The notes under the pieces were generated by a model, which made no database searches, had not been told where the DNA came from, and worked only from the letters and a program-made list of their open reading frames with translations. Below, piece after piece: positions 1-11,214 of a DNA stretch of 64,000 bases. This DNA is from Burhinus oedicnemus (taxonomy: Eukaryota; Chordata; Aves; Charadriiformes; Burhinidae), in assembly GCA_008921705.1 (NCBI GenBank), contig VFFE01006834.1:321115-385114 (forward strand). The letters are read 5' to 3'. A program made the position numbers and the translations under genes. Positions within the stretch are counted from its first letter, which is position 1, and each line of letters starts with the position of its first letter.

Positions 1-2
1 TA

Positions 3-44
3 TTTTTTTTTTTTTTTTTTTTTTTTTTCTTTTTTTTTTTTTTT
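3..44. repeat. poly-T tract at window edge
   Basis: A run of T interrupted by one C at position 29. It could be the poly(A) tail of a minus-strand retrocopy lying to its right. However, no TTTATT (AATAAA on the minus strand) follows within the expected 10-30 bases, so a simple homopolymer tract is more likely. Confidence 0.9.
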
Positions 45-1948
45 CCCTCTAGATTTATACTCACTTGGGGTCAGAATCTTGCAGTGGGAGTTGACACCTC
101 AACACTTGTGGAAAGACCAGCAGACTCTTCTCTGAATTTGTTGGCCCTGCCGGCACCTATGCGCTTTGTCTTGAGAGATTAGATGACTTTTGTAAGGCTG
201 TGCAGGGAGCGAGTGGTAGAACCAGAACTGAATCTTCCTATCACTTGAGGTCCCATTATGCTTCCTACCCTGGTGTCTGCCTTTTGTTCCCATCTGAGTT
301 GCCACCACACACGGATTATGTGGCTGATGCAGAGCCAGGATGAAAGGGTAGGCTTGTGTTTGGGTCTTCAGTCTGTCCTTCTGGTCCACTGAAATTCGTA
401 TGATTTTCCAAAGGTATGAGATTGGTTTCTCTGGGTTGAGTCAGTCTTGAAGCAGAAAGATTGTGTCAATGTATCTGATACGGCTCAACTGGGATGGTTT
501 CAGTCCTGACCTCTCTCCAACTTGTCCTTCAACTTCTAAAACTTCAATGAACATCTCCATTTCCATGATACCTCCCCTGCCCTGATGTCTAAGGGAAGTT
601 CACAAACCCTAAAATAGAACCTTCTTTGCAGATGTTAAGGAGTGGCGGGTGCAGCAGCAGCAGTAGTAACCTGGCTGGTGTTGGTGGCGCTATGCGATAC
701 GTACCTTAAAGATTAAACTAATCATCGTTACCAGTATCAATGAGGAAGAAGCTACAGTATAGTCTGGATATCAGTGAACAGAATGAAACACTAGGATAGG
801 TTGGGTGTGATTGATACCAAGCAGCATGGCAGTTCTGCTCCTTCGTAGCAGTGCTGGGGTTATTGGAGAGGAAAATCATGTTCCTTCATAGGGGAAGTGG
901 CCACGATGCTGGTTGGATGGAATCCAGTTAAAAGAAACTGCCACATAAATTGATGATCATGAAGCGATAGAGTTGGAGGAGCCAGGGAAGAGTTCAGGCT
1001 AGAGCAAATGATGTAAGTTTGGCATGCTCATACAGGCAAGTCGAGTGGAAATGCATTTGTGTTCAACAGGTACCTGAATGGTAAAAGAGCATGGGTGGTA
1101 GCTGGGCAGAAAAGGCTTTGATCTGGTGGCATGACGTCCACAAAGGATGGAGCAAAGAGGTCCAGTAATTGACCTGCATGTGAAGGGTGTGTCAGTACCA
1201 TTCATTCAGCACGTGCCCTCCTCGAGCAGAATTCCTGGGGGGAGAAAGCAGTGTAAATTAAAAAGAGAAGTGATGATTGCAGAGGAAAAAGTAGGTGATG
1301 GATTGAGAAGTTGCTGTAGACGAAGGAGGAGCTAGCTAGATGAGATATGAATATGAAATGTAAATGAAGCTTGGAGGTGATTAAGTGGACTTTTCTACAG
1401 TCATTTCTTACGGTAGACGTGGAAGGCTGTGCTGATCAAGGAGGAGGAAAAGCAGCACAACGCACAAGTTAGCAGCGTTTCCCTGTTGATCATGTAGGCA
1501 GAAAACAGGGGCAGCTCGTTAGGTGAGGGGCTTAATTGAATCAATTTCTTCAAGTGCGAACCTCGGCTGTGGGACTGTTATGTCATGTGAAGGGAATCTG
1601 CATTCCCACCAGCCCCCTGCAAAGAAATTAGTAATTCCTTGTGACGTGTCATGGCAAAATGATTTTGTAAGATGTAGTGTGGAGGTGGAGCAAAAGGAAA
1701 TGAGTGAGATGTTTTTAATTCTGGGTAATTTGTTTGGTGTGTAGCTGTGAATTAGACACATAAGGAGTCAAAGCTAATGGATGAAGAGTGTATTAAAAAA
1801 GACAAGGTAATGTTACCAAAAGCAAAAAGAGCAAAATTGTTCTCACCAGGCAACATACTTACGCAGACGAGAGGACTGTCATCTGTTTTTATTACAAAAC
1901 AGAGGATAGTCTTTTTTTCTTTATTTTCCTCCCTTAAGCTGTCCCTGA
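45..1948. other. unique non-coding DNA, no gene seen
   Basis: I see no exon, RNA gene or classifiable repeat here. Open frames are short (96 codons at most) and resemble no protein family I know. A short GCA run lies near 650-666. The segment ends at the target duplication of the solo LTR. Confidence 0.6.
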
Positions 1949-1953
1949 GTTTT
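1949..1953. repeat. 5-bp target-site duplication, left copy
   Basis: GTTTT directly precedes the TG that opens the solo LTR, and the identical GTTTT follows its closing CA at 2374-2378. A 5-bp duplication fits integrase-mediated insertion of an ERVL-type element. Confidence 0.85.
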
Positions 1954-2373
1954 TGTCCTGGTTTGAGGTAAAACAGGACCAATTTTGTTCAGTAACTTTT
2001 CTTTTTAGCTAGGCCTCTTCTAACTGCTGAAATTAACAGCATGTTGTGCAGAAAAGTGTTCACTCTCAGAGTGATCAGACCCATGTTTATAGCTGATGCC
2101 AAGGAACGGTATGCAGAGAGGCTCTTGCTTATACTTATTGCTGTAACAACCAAGGGCAGCCAACTTTGTTACTTGCCCCGTTGGAGGGTCGGAAGCGGAA
2201 AAGCGTAGAGGGGTCACACCTGTGGGGAGGAGCGGACAGGACAGGTGATATGAAATTCGTTGTGAAACTCTTAAGTCTCTTTTTCTCTCTCTTTCTTGCC
2301 TCCCAAGCGGAGCAGGAGAGAGAGAGCATCTGTCGTTCCACCGGATTGGGCCAATTTGGCCCAAACCACGACA
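1954..2373 (+). mobile_element. solo LTR, avian ERVL-type endogenous retrovirus
   Basis: This 420-bp block starts TGTCCTGGTTTGAGG and ends CCCAAACCACGACA. It therefore has TG...CA termini and an imperfect terminal inverted repeat (TGTCCTGGTTT against AAACCACGACA). Avian ERVL LTRs typically open with TGTCCTGGTTT and close with AAACCACGACA. A perfect 5-bp direct repeat (GTTTT) flanks it. No gag, pol or env-like frame and no second LTR lies nearby, so this is a solo LTR left by LTR-LTR recombination. Plus orientation is inferred from the usual polarity of the family. A purine-rich and pyrimidine-rich section (2275-2330) and a 19-bp near-palindrome (2346-2364) sit in the 3' third. The intact termini and duplication suggest it is younger than the MIR remnants elsewhere. 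Subfamily assignment needs a repeat library. Confidence 0.88.
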
Positions 2374-2378
2374 GTTTT
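2374..2378. repeat. 5-bp target-site duplication, right copy
   Basis: GTTTT follows the terminal CA of the solo LTR and matches the left copy at 1949-1953 without mismatch. Confidence 0.85.
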
Positions 2379-3420
2379 GCAAGATAGGAGTTAAGATTGT
2401 GAGGTGTTTTCACAGTGAACACGTTTTTTCTGAAAATTGCAATTTTGCAAAGAAGAACAATTCAAATGGTGATGTAATGAAGGCTTCCTGCATGAGAACG
2501 CATGTCGCTTTTGCATTTCTTGCATGTTTGGAATCAAAAGAACAGATCTGCTTGCAGGATGAGGGTGTGGATGACCTTAATCTTACCTTTACAGACTGCC
2601 ATAAATTGTCCTGTGGCAAATAAGCACTTGGTAATTCACTCAGAGTATCAAAAAGAAGATTTTATTTTTAAGCACGGGCCAGGGAGTTAGATTGTAGATA
2701 TCTTCAGTGTGCTTCTGAAGCCACGTGGCTCCTTGCACACTGGAATTATCCTAGATTCCCAAGAACTTTCCATCTGAATGACAAGGGTTAGGTCTTTCCT
2801 CTTGCAGGCTGTTGATAGTTCTGCTTCTCTGTAGCATAATCCAGATCCCAAAGAAAGCTCCCATTAATCCATTCTGCATGTGAAGGAAACACCAAAGAAT
2901 ACGTTACAGCTGTGGCTCCGCTTCAAATCCTGCTGTATCCACAGGTGATTTCCATGGGGTGACCAACATGCATGGAGAACTCCAGAAAAAGCCTGGTGTG
3001 AGGCGGAGTAAACTGGTGGAGACCTGGAGCGGTGTTTGTCTCCCTTTTGTTTTTTGTTATTTCAAGGAAATGCTTGTTCCAAAGAGCAAAGGCTTTAATC
3101 ATTTGGCTTGTGAGGGAGTTGTCTCTTTAATCTCTTGCACTTTGGTTTTGGCTTCCTTCAAAAAAATCTTTGCAGTACTTGTGTCATCGGTGCCTGCACG
3201 CTCAGATCAGCCCTTTCATAGGGAAATGAAAGCATCGTTCCCTCATTTAAAAAAAAAAAAAGGAAAGAAGAAAGGCAGAAAAAGTTATTGCACCGCCAGG
3301 TTTTAAAGGTACTAAGCCTATCTTGCATCCCTGAGATGAAAAGGGAATTGAATATTGTGTTTTCTGAAGGACTTCTCTGTCCCTGCTGGATACGGGTCTA
3401 TCAGCCAAGTATTGCAACGG
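2379..3420. other. unique non-coding DNA
   Basis: I see no gene or recognised repeat. There is an A12 run at about 3249-3260. The open frame at 2959-3306 reads into that A/G-rich run as a lysine-rich tail and resembles no known family. Confidence 0.6.
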
Positions 3421-3700
3421 AGGCAGAGGGTTACGTGGTGCAAGGCTCCAGCCGGCCGCGCGCTGACACTGCGGCTCCGTGCTGCTGCTTTTGGAATCGG
3501 TGCTGATGCTTTGATTTCCGTAGCGCACTTAGACCCGCACGAATCAACTGTTTAGTGATAAAGCGAGGGCTCCGGTCTCCTGTTACAGCCGTCCAGGTCT
3601 TTGGGCAGGGGTCGATGGTCTGAGCGAGCGCTGAAGTGGGTGCCCAGAAAGGTGTGCTGCGTGCGATCCTCCCTGCTCTGGGCTGAGATCGCAGGGATTT
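3421..3700. promoter_or_regulatory. short CpG-rich patch (candidate CpG island)
   Basis: By eye, 3421-3660 contains about 143 G+C in 240 bases and about 18 CpG, an observed/expected ratio near 0.86. That passes the classical CpG-island limits, although only just in length. The densest part is around 3451-3472. Flanking DNA is AT-rich and CpG-poor. No TATA box, first exon or known coding start is apparent. It could be an orphan CpG island, an unannotated promoter, or a GC-rich unique segment. Confidence 0.4.
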
Positions 3701-6350
3701 GGGAGCTCAGTTGTTCCCATCAAAAAATACGTTTGGCTTTGGCAGTTGCTGGAGTGTTTGTAGCTCTGCCTGCTATGCCAGTGTGTTCCTGCACAAGACA
3801 GTAATTTGTGTCCACGCTGAAAGCGTGAAATAACGATTAAAATCCAAGTTAGTTTTAAAACTGAAAAAACACCTTCCATTTTCAGCAAGGCGTTTTATGC
3901 ATCAGTAAATTCCTTTTCCTCCCAGTTCTTTTGTTCTCCACTTTGAAAATACTCATGAAACATGCCTGGTAATTAACAAGATGGTAGCAGGTTTGGGGGG
4001 AAAAAAAGTGCGTTAATTCTTTTTAAAGTAGTTTTAGAAGAATTTTCAAATGTCTTCTCAATTTCGTTGTTGGGATTTTGCCTTCTAAAACTGCATGAAA
4101 AGCCAAATACTGTTCTGTGATGATACTAAATTGTATAATGTGTAAGGTCACAAGGTTCAAGGAAACACGCGTTCCTAGAGGAGATAGAAGTGTTTATCTA
4201 GTCAAGTGAGTCATTTTGCTAGAGAAACAAGTTTTTTAACAACTGTAGAAAATTAATTTCCAGTAGAGGATAGCGTACCTTTAATCTCAGCTTCCCTGTT
4301 CAGCGTTAGGAAAATCTTCACTAGAAAATGACTGGTATCTGTCTGCTTCAAGATGTTAAAATTTCATATGAACACCAGGTTTCTGAGTGTTTTTCTGAAT
4401 GCTACCAGCATGGAAAATCCGTCAGTGATTTAGATTTAGCGGTGAGCAGTCGGGGCAGTATCTTGCTTGAAAGCAGCAGCTTTCCTGTGTTTACATTTCT
4501 GGGGTTTTGGCAATGTTTGTATTACCTGTGATCAAGGAGCCTTGAAGGACGTTAGAAAGGCGAGTTATGAATTCAACTTCATTTCTTCCCAGGTTTCTGG
4601 GAAGCTGATGCGTTTATATTTTGAACTAGAAGAGAACCCTACCATTTCTGTATTTTTATAGACAAATATGTTTGTTTTTACTATGTTTTGTTTGAAAGCA
4701 ACAACAAAAGAAATCTGAATAATATTTTTTTTTCTGAAAGGAATTAAAGCTGGTTGAGCAGAACCGACTTTCCCAAGACCAGGGTGGTGACGAGGCTGTG
4801 CCGTACTTGCAGTTGCCTGATACTCTTTAGTAGTTGCTCTTCTACTTTGCAAAGTCGCCGATCTGCAGCAGTATCCAGCTCTTAGTGGCATAATGACGGC
4901 TCATTAGAGGACCTCAAAACAGTTGAAAATATTTGCGTGACACCCCCAAAGCCAGCAGAGGTTAGCTGGAACCTGTCGTTATCCCAGCGTTACAGATGAA
5001 GGGTAGTATAGACTCTATAGAGGTGGAGTTGAAAAGCCACAAAATATTGCATTTGTTTGGGGAATCTTCTAGTTTGGGTGTGTTGTGAGCCGAGTTGGAA
5101 AAATGCAAACTGGGAATTAGTCCTTAGGTCCTGAGCCAGGACTGACCCGCGTAGGGGATGCTCTTGCCTTGGGCTACAGAATTAAACCCCTTTCTTTCGT
5201 TGAGCTGCATTACACAGTTACCATTCAGCTTGCTGATTAAATGCAACCATCCCCAAGGAAAATGGGATTTGATGTTCTCTTAAGCAAAATTCATGTATAA
5301 AGAAAGGAATTATTAAGCCAGAAATTAAATTCCACTTACTTGGCGTTTTCCAGGCATGCCTCAAGCTGTTCTGCTGGTTAATATATGCTGCCGCACATTG
5401 CTAGCTTTTGCTTGAGCCTCTCACTAAGTCGTCTCCTGGTCTGTCTTTTGATTTCTCGCCCACTGGAACTGCCGTCTTTGTTTGACAAATCAGGGCAGCC
5501 AACACAAACGAAGGATGATTCATTCACAAAATATTCCTGATCGAGGAGCTGGACTGTGACTCTGCTCTGCTTTTACACCGGTTTAACTGACCTGATGTGC
5601 AAGAAGTCGCTCCTCTGGGACATGGTGGATAACAGTAAGATCTTGCTTTGGGGTGAAATTTGCTCCCGTCTGGCTCTGCATTTCGTTTCGGGTGGGGAAG
5701 TGTCCCTGCAGAGTGAATAAATTGCCTGGGAAGAGGCTCTTAGCACCAAGGTTTCTGCCCAGTTGACTGTGGTATGTCCCATGACGGTGGAGCACACCTA
5801 TAGGAAAAGAGCCCGGAGCTCTCAGGCCTGCCTTGCTCAAAAGAGGTACCCGATGCCTTTCCCAGTGTCAAGTTTTCAGCTATACAGAGATCTTTATGAA
5901 ATGGAAGATGTTTCTGCCAAACTTGTTCTATTGCGATAAACCATCAGAAGATCATCCTGCATTTTTCAGTACCGGTTATACTCCTCTCCACTTGGCGTTA
6001 CTTTGAATTTTGCGGCAAACAGGCTGTGCACTCGCCATACAGAGTCTAGATGCTTGCCATTGCTCTCCAGAGTGGACAGAGACTTGGAAATTTGGAGGTT
6101 AAATGCTCTGTACATTACTCAAGTTTCATTTAAAGCCATCAAGAATGAACTGACTTTAGGTCTGCTTTTGGAAGAGGGGTGGGGAGAAGTAGGAGAGGTT
6201 TGTTGTCCAGATACACCCACAGCCATGAACAATCTCATTTGTACAGCGGGATTTTTGGCAGCTTCTTGTATCTCCTGGTGCTTCCAAAGCTCGGATACAT
6301 TTCTACAGTGTCATTCATGTCAGCAGGCTACAGTATAATATTGACATTTA
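3701..6350. other. AT-rich unique non-coding DNA
   Basis: No gene, RNA or datable repeat is recognised. All open frames are short and in overlapping frames on both strands, as expected by chance. Confidence 0.6.
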
Positions 6351-6402
6351 TTTACTACCTTCTCCTAGAGAAGGTATTTACTACCACCTCCCAGAGAAGG
6401 TG
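6351..6402. repeat. 26-bp tandem duplication with hairpin arms
   Basis: Units 6351-6376 and 6377-6402 both begin TTTACTACC and contain AGAGAAGGT, differing at four of 26 positions. The first unit holds a perfect 8-bp inverted repeat, ACCTTCTC (6357-6364) and GAGAAGGT (6368-6375), around a 3-base loop. The second unit has a shortened stem. It looks like a local duplication, perhaps by replication slippage at the hairpin. Confidence 0.8.
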
Positions 6403-8298
6403 ATTTTTAAAAAAAATAAATTAATCTTATTCAAGCTTCCCTTCCCCAGTGTTTCAATAGTGCTGAGGATTTATGCTGCAATAGCTGTGAGGCGTGCCGG
6501 TGGGAATGCCGACGTTGTTAATATTTAGAGTCATAAAATTCTGGCTATTGGACAAGCTCCTAATTACTCTGACTCTCTCTTAGTCTTACTAAAAGTTGGA
6601 TAGGTCATACTAAAACAAGACGGTTGCATTTGTGTTAATCTCCATACATAGTTTAATGCCTTTTTTTTTTTTTTTTAACTGCAGAAAAAGATGGGAAAAT
6701 TAATTTTCCATTTGTAGCTTTAAATGAAGGGCATTACTGTATGTAGGGTTTGTTTTGCCATTCCCCCCTTACTGAATGCTACAGGTGGGTGTCAGTGGAT
6801 TCTCTCTTCAGCCCATCAGGACAGGGCTGTCCTGGCGTTGGGATGGAAAATACTTAAAAACTCTCATGTGGACATTGCCCTGGATTGGTGTTATAAGAGA
6901 TACCATCAAGTGGAAATAAATAAAACCAACAGAAATTAAATTTTCATGATTATTTGATTCTTATCCCCACCCCCCCTTCATTTAAGTTGCATTCTTCCCA
7001 AAACAAGTGGTAGCACGGTATTCCTTGCAGGTGTTGGAATAGAAGTTATTGCATTCATTCATCAGCAAGTTGATCTCTCTGTTGCTGTTCGCAGAAGTCA
7101 GTATCTCAAAAATACATTCTCAGTGTCTACAAAATGCTGTGCTGCTGCTGAAAACTGCAAAATTATATTCTCTCTCCTTTCTGATGAGCTGATCGATAAA
7201 GCGGGCATTTCCATAACGCGGTATTTACTTGCTCTACAGTTGAAATATAATATTTACAGTTGTAAATATTCTTCACAGCTGGTAGCTGGTTTCTCCGTCC
7301 TGCTTTTATGATAAGTTTACAGTACATTGCTATCGTCAGGCTCGATCCTGCATGTTTTTTGGCTGCCTCAGAAAAGAAAAAAAAAAACCAACCCAACTGC
7401 TTTGAAGTCTTGTGTAGTGTTTATGCATTGAGATGTGTGTTTCTTTTGGGTTAAATTCTGAGCGTAACCTTCCTGGTGCACAGCTGCACATATCGAGTGT
7501 GAGTATTCCGGGTTTACCAGGCGCTGTCTGCGGACTGGCCAGAGCAATCTCCATCAGACATCCCACTGCTCAAGTTAATCATCCTGTACGTGTATTTCTT
7601 TAACCTCATGCACTCGAGCCGTTTAGCAGGAGCTCAAACCAAGTGAAAAATGGGAAATAACCCAGAGGTTGTGAGGGAATAAAATTGCTGGAATTTGCAG
7701 AAAGATGGCGAGAGGTGTGTGTCCAGCTTTGGTGAGCTCCAGGGAGGGCTGGGGGCTGGGGACCTTTTAATTTCTTCTGCAGTTCCCAGTCAGGGTGGCC
7801 CAGTATTTTTCTCATTTCTACATATTTTTTGTTAGCCCCAGTTATAACATTTATAGTGCAAGAATTATTTGAGACACATACATACTTACATGTATATAGA
7901 ATTTAGATGTTCCCAACCCGTCAACTTAACAGCCTTATTAGCATTTTTATATCATCTTTCCAATTAGTAACCCCCTTTTTTTGTGTGTTGATGTACAGCT
8001 TGCAAGTGAAAGAGAAAGCTACCTTGGATTAGACTTACATCATGTCATACTCTGATGAAAGCACTGATTAGCACGAGGCGTTTGGTGTCGTCCCCCCCGT
8101 GCCTTTCCCCACGAGCTGTCAACTTTCATCAGGAGCAGGAAATGTATGTTTGTAAAGTATAACTGTTATTAGCAGAATTCAAGATATGGGAAGGTTTGTT
8201 GGGTTTTTTTAATTCTCGGAGATGTGTTAGGGGAGTGGGGAAGTGTGTGGGCAAGCGTGCTTTTTGGTTTCAATCATATTTATCCCCTGCATTTTCAG
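6403..8298. other. unique non-coding DNA with homopolymer runs
   Basis: A T16 tract occurs at 6661-6676 and a short A tract near 7376-7388. Nothing else is classifiable. AATAAA-like strings around 6915-6925 are embedded in AT-rich sequence and have no supporting exon. Confidence 0.6.
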
Positions 8299-8431
8299 TT
8301 ACAGCGTTGTTCGATGACTTACCGCAAGTTCTCCTGCCTCTGTGAAAAACAAGTACTTTGTGATAATGGGTTTTTGTTGTTGTTGTTGTTGACTAATACA
8401 TCGGGTCCTCTGTTAGCAAACCAGTTACACG
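8299..8431 (+). other. candidate internal exon of an unknown transcript
   Basis: A pyrimidine-rich stretch ending in TTTTCAG (AG at 8297-8298) forms a plausible splice acceptor. ACG|GTGAGTC at 8429-8438 forms a strong splice donor, giving a 133-base exon. It contains a short TTG repeat (about 8376-8391). The plus frame open from 8224 to 8676 reads through both exon and putative intron and gives leucine-rich low-complexity protein from the TTG run, so coding is doubtful. If transcribed, a long non-coding RNA is more likely. The claim rests on splice-site strings and order only. Confidence 0.22.
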
Positions 8432-8646
8432 GTGAGTCACTCCAGGGAGTAGGAGTGATTGCAGCACACAAAAAACAGCGTTGGAAATTTTGGATTAATA
8501 TAAGCAGAGAAACTATCAATAGAATTGCTGACCACTGGTTGTTCCCTGAAGTAGAACGATCTGGCTTCGAGGAGGAGATTTATAATAGTATTAGTAGCAA
8601 AATCTTAATTTTTTTTTCTATAGAGCTCTCCCTTCGGCCTTTACAG

Positions 8647-9005
8647 AGGAGACGGCATCACCATTGCTTTTTCTAGATGGGGGGACAACGGACTGCGAGA
8701 GACCAGTGCCGGTGGTGGAGCTGGAACCTGTCCCTGCCCACTTGTACGTCGTTCGGACGTGGTTCTGCATCCCCTTGGAAAGTCAGGAGGATTCCTAGCG
8801 TGAGATCCTGGGTGCAAGGAACACGGGGCTCCGGGCTGTGAGCAGGGACTCGCTGCTGGAGCTGCCCCGAGCAGAGCTGGGGCTCTCCTGTCCTGCCGCG
8901 GCACAGCCACGTGCCAGTCCTTTCCTCGGGAGGAGGAGGAGGAGTGCGCATCGCCCCAGACACTGCTGCCAGAGCCTCAATAAACATCTTCTGGTGGTTT
9001 CTGCT
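8647..9005 (+). other. candidate terminal exon with poly(A) signal
   Basis: An acceptor (CCTTCGGCCTTTACAG, AG at 8645-8646) opens a segment richer in G+C and CpG than its surroundings, with about 20 CpG by eye over 8640-8960. The segment ends in AATAAA at 8979-8984, followed by a GU-rich stretch (CTTCTGGTGGTTTCTG, 8988-9003). This is the normal order for a vertebrate 3' end. An A15 run at 9029-9043 lies 45 bases past the signal, which is rather far for a retrocopy tail. No frame gives a recognised protein. It may be the 3' end of an unannotated plus-strand lncRNA, an old processed copy, or chance. Confidence 0.3.
8979..8984 (+). terminator. AATAAA poly(A) signal with GU-rich downstream element
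   Basis: The canonical hexamer lies in a GC-rich context, which makes a chance occurrence less trivial than in AT-rich DNA. A UG-rich tract starts four bases downstream. Confidence 0.35.
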
Positions 9006-9028
9006 ATCAGCCAGCAAGAGTGTCAGTT

Positions 9029-9043
9029 AAAAAAAAAAAAAAA
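9029..9043. repeat. A15 homopolymer
   Basis: A run of 15 A following GTGTCAGTT. It may be a degenerate retrocopy tail belonging to 8647-9028, or a simple homopolymer. Confidence 0.85.
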
Positions 9044-9159
9044 GTCATTCTGAATGTATTTATTTGGAGTATTTGTGAAAGTTCCAGGCTTTGACTAAAT
9101 TGGTTTTACTGATTCTGTTAGCTAATAGAAAAAAGTGAGGTTATGTAGTGAACGTGGTC

Positions 9160-9420
9160 TTTTTAATGGTAATATAAATGTTTGCTAATTACCATATGGA
9201 GATGAAGGTCATATTAATTACAAAACGGTTCTTGCAACGCTACCAAGCAACCATCCTTTTAATTTTTTTTTTATGGGATTAATTAGAGATAATATGCATT
9301 CAGGACTGACAGCTTTTCTTCATAATGTTTTCAAGAAAAGCATGTATGGCTCTATTTGAAAATAATTGACTGCTGGGTGGTGGGATCAAAATCTCAATTG
9401 CACTTTGGCCAAAAAGGACT
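9160..9420. promoter_or_regulatory. TAATTA-rich block, candidate conserved enhancer
   Basis: Three TAATTA homeodomain cores occur at 9186-9191, 9215-9220 and 9280-9285, with TAATTG near 9363. A sequence fitting an RFX X-box (GCTACC, one base, AGCAAC) lies at 9239-9251. Complexity is high and open frames are absent. Such composition is common in vertebrate developmental enhancers, but conservation cannot be judged from one genome. Confidence 0.3.
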
Positions 9421-11214
9421 CTCTGAATAAACAGCTGAGGAAACACCAGCATCGGAGCGGATTTGGCCTTCTTAAGCATGAATTTAAAATATAGATGAGA
9501 GCTTGTGCCAAGAGCATCAGGTCTGTTCTCATTAAAGACTGTGGGTTAGCTCATGTTGCTGGCAGTGTAAATACCGCCTGCCCGGAGCAGGACAGGCAGA
9601 AGAACCTGATGCTGCTCCGTCTCGTCGCGTGTGGGGCGCTCTCTGCTGCTGCGTCACCTGCAGAGCTGGAGTGGGATGCAGAGCTTTCCTTCTGTCCGTG
9701 GCCATGGCAAGCTCTTCCCTTTGCCCCTTCCTAAGCAGTATCTGTGCTGGAGACTCAAATTAAGTTAAAAATGGGCAAGATGTGCACAGCCAAAGCCATC
9801 CTCCTCCTGTGCATGCTCCCTAGTTACTCAGCACATGGAAATCTGTGCACAATTGACCAACACGTAGTCTGGTCGGCACACGGGAGTTGGTTTACCGGGC
9901 CATGCGATGGTAAGATTTTGAGCATTGCTGATGGCCACGAGTAGACCATTGAGGAGTGGTACGGGATGGCTGGTTCCAGTGTGGAGCTGTCTGGCACCAG
10001 TTTGTACCTGCTAATGGTTTAGCTGATGCTACTTTAAGTTGCTGTGGGACATCCCCGGCACTGTGCTGGTGAAGCAGTACACAACATCTCTTCTGCCTTT
10101 TAAGGGAGATGAGGGCTTGTGGTGGTGCAGGAGTCTCGTACTAAACCTGGGAGAGTGGGAAGCAGTTTCTGCTTGTCACAAGCGAGTGCCACGTGCGATA
10201 ATTGCTGTCCTTCATCCTGCACGAGGCTAACCGTCCTGGGGCAGAGCTGGGACTCTGGCAGGCTGCAAAATGAGCGTCTGTGACTTGAACCATGGAACCA
10301 AGCCTGCAAAGTGCCGGTTACAATAAAACCTGATGTGCTGGGAGCCTCCAAGGTGGTGCTCACCAGTGTGGGAAGGCTGAGCCGGCCTCAGCGTGCAGCC
10401 AAACCTCCAACCTGCTGCTGACCTCAGGCAAGCAAAAAATTGGAGCGGTGATACAAGAACTGAAGATTGGTGATGTGTTTTGGCATATGGCATCTTCTGG
10501 CATGTATGTGCATGTTATATTTGCTTGCAGGAGTGTGCGTTGGTGCCACGGTCTAGGTGAATTGAACCAATCTTCAGAAAATTACAGCTCTTGTGCCCAG
10601 GCATTCTTTGATTGCCTACAATGTGATTGCTAATGATTCTGACTTATATTAATCAGTGTGGGAATAAAAGGACAGGAAATTTGAAAGTAGTAGCTTCTGT
10701 TCTGGGTACTCTTCATCAGTGGCTGTGCACACAAGCGTGGTTTTTCCCCTGCTGCGTGGCGGTGTCGGTTGGACGAGTCATATCATGGCTGAGCAGCTTC
10801 TTTGCCCTCCTCCTGCCTACGCTTTGGAAGATCACGTTGAAGATAAAAGTCAAGAGGAAAAATAAGCCCTTCCATGTGTTTTACCCTATGCCAGGATTTC
10901 GGTTTTAGTCCAAAACTCTTTGCTGTTCAGTTTTAGATGTTTAACGTGTCACTCAAGTTGAACATTGTGATGACAGCGATCAGATTCACTCGAGTACTTC
11001 TGTGCTGGCACGGTGCTCTCGTTCAGATACGTGTCAGCAGAGGGGATTTAAAAATATGTATACGCTGCATTAAACCAAGCTCAGAAGGGTTGCATACACA
11101 GAAAGATGGTCAGTATCTAAAAACAATTACCATTCCGATAGGGTGGAAAGGAAGAAGGAATATTAAGGTCCCTGTTTTGTTGATGTGTATCTGAAGCACT
11201 GAAGGGTTTTACAC
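9421..11214. other. unique non-coding DNA
   Basis: No gene is recognised. An AATAAA at 10322-10327 is followed by a TG-rich stretch but has no convincing acceptor upstream. The short frame from 9771 begins with a hydrophobic run resembling a signal peptide, but it is only 57 codons and unlike any family I know. Confidence 0.55.

Noticed and set aside
3..44. Poly-T tract as a minus-strand retrocopy tail
   Set aside because: No poly(A) signal or recognisable cDNA follows within the expected distance.
8224..8676. 150-codon plus-strand open frame
   Set aside because: It includes a leucine run from a TTG repeat and reads through putative splice sites. No domain is seen.
9771..9944. Small open frame beginning with a hydrophobic segment like a signal peptide
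   Set aside because: Only 57 codons, one short hydrophobic run, no homologous family recognised and no transcript evidence. Chance is the simplest explanation.
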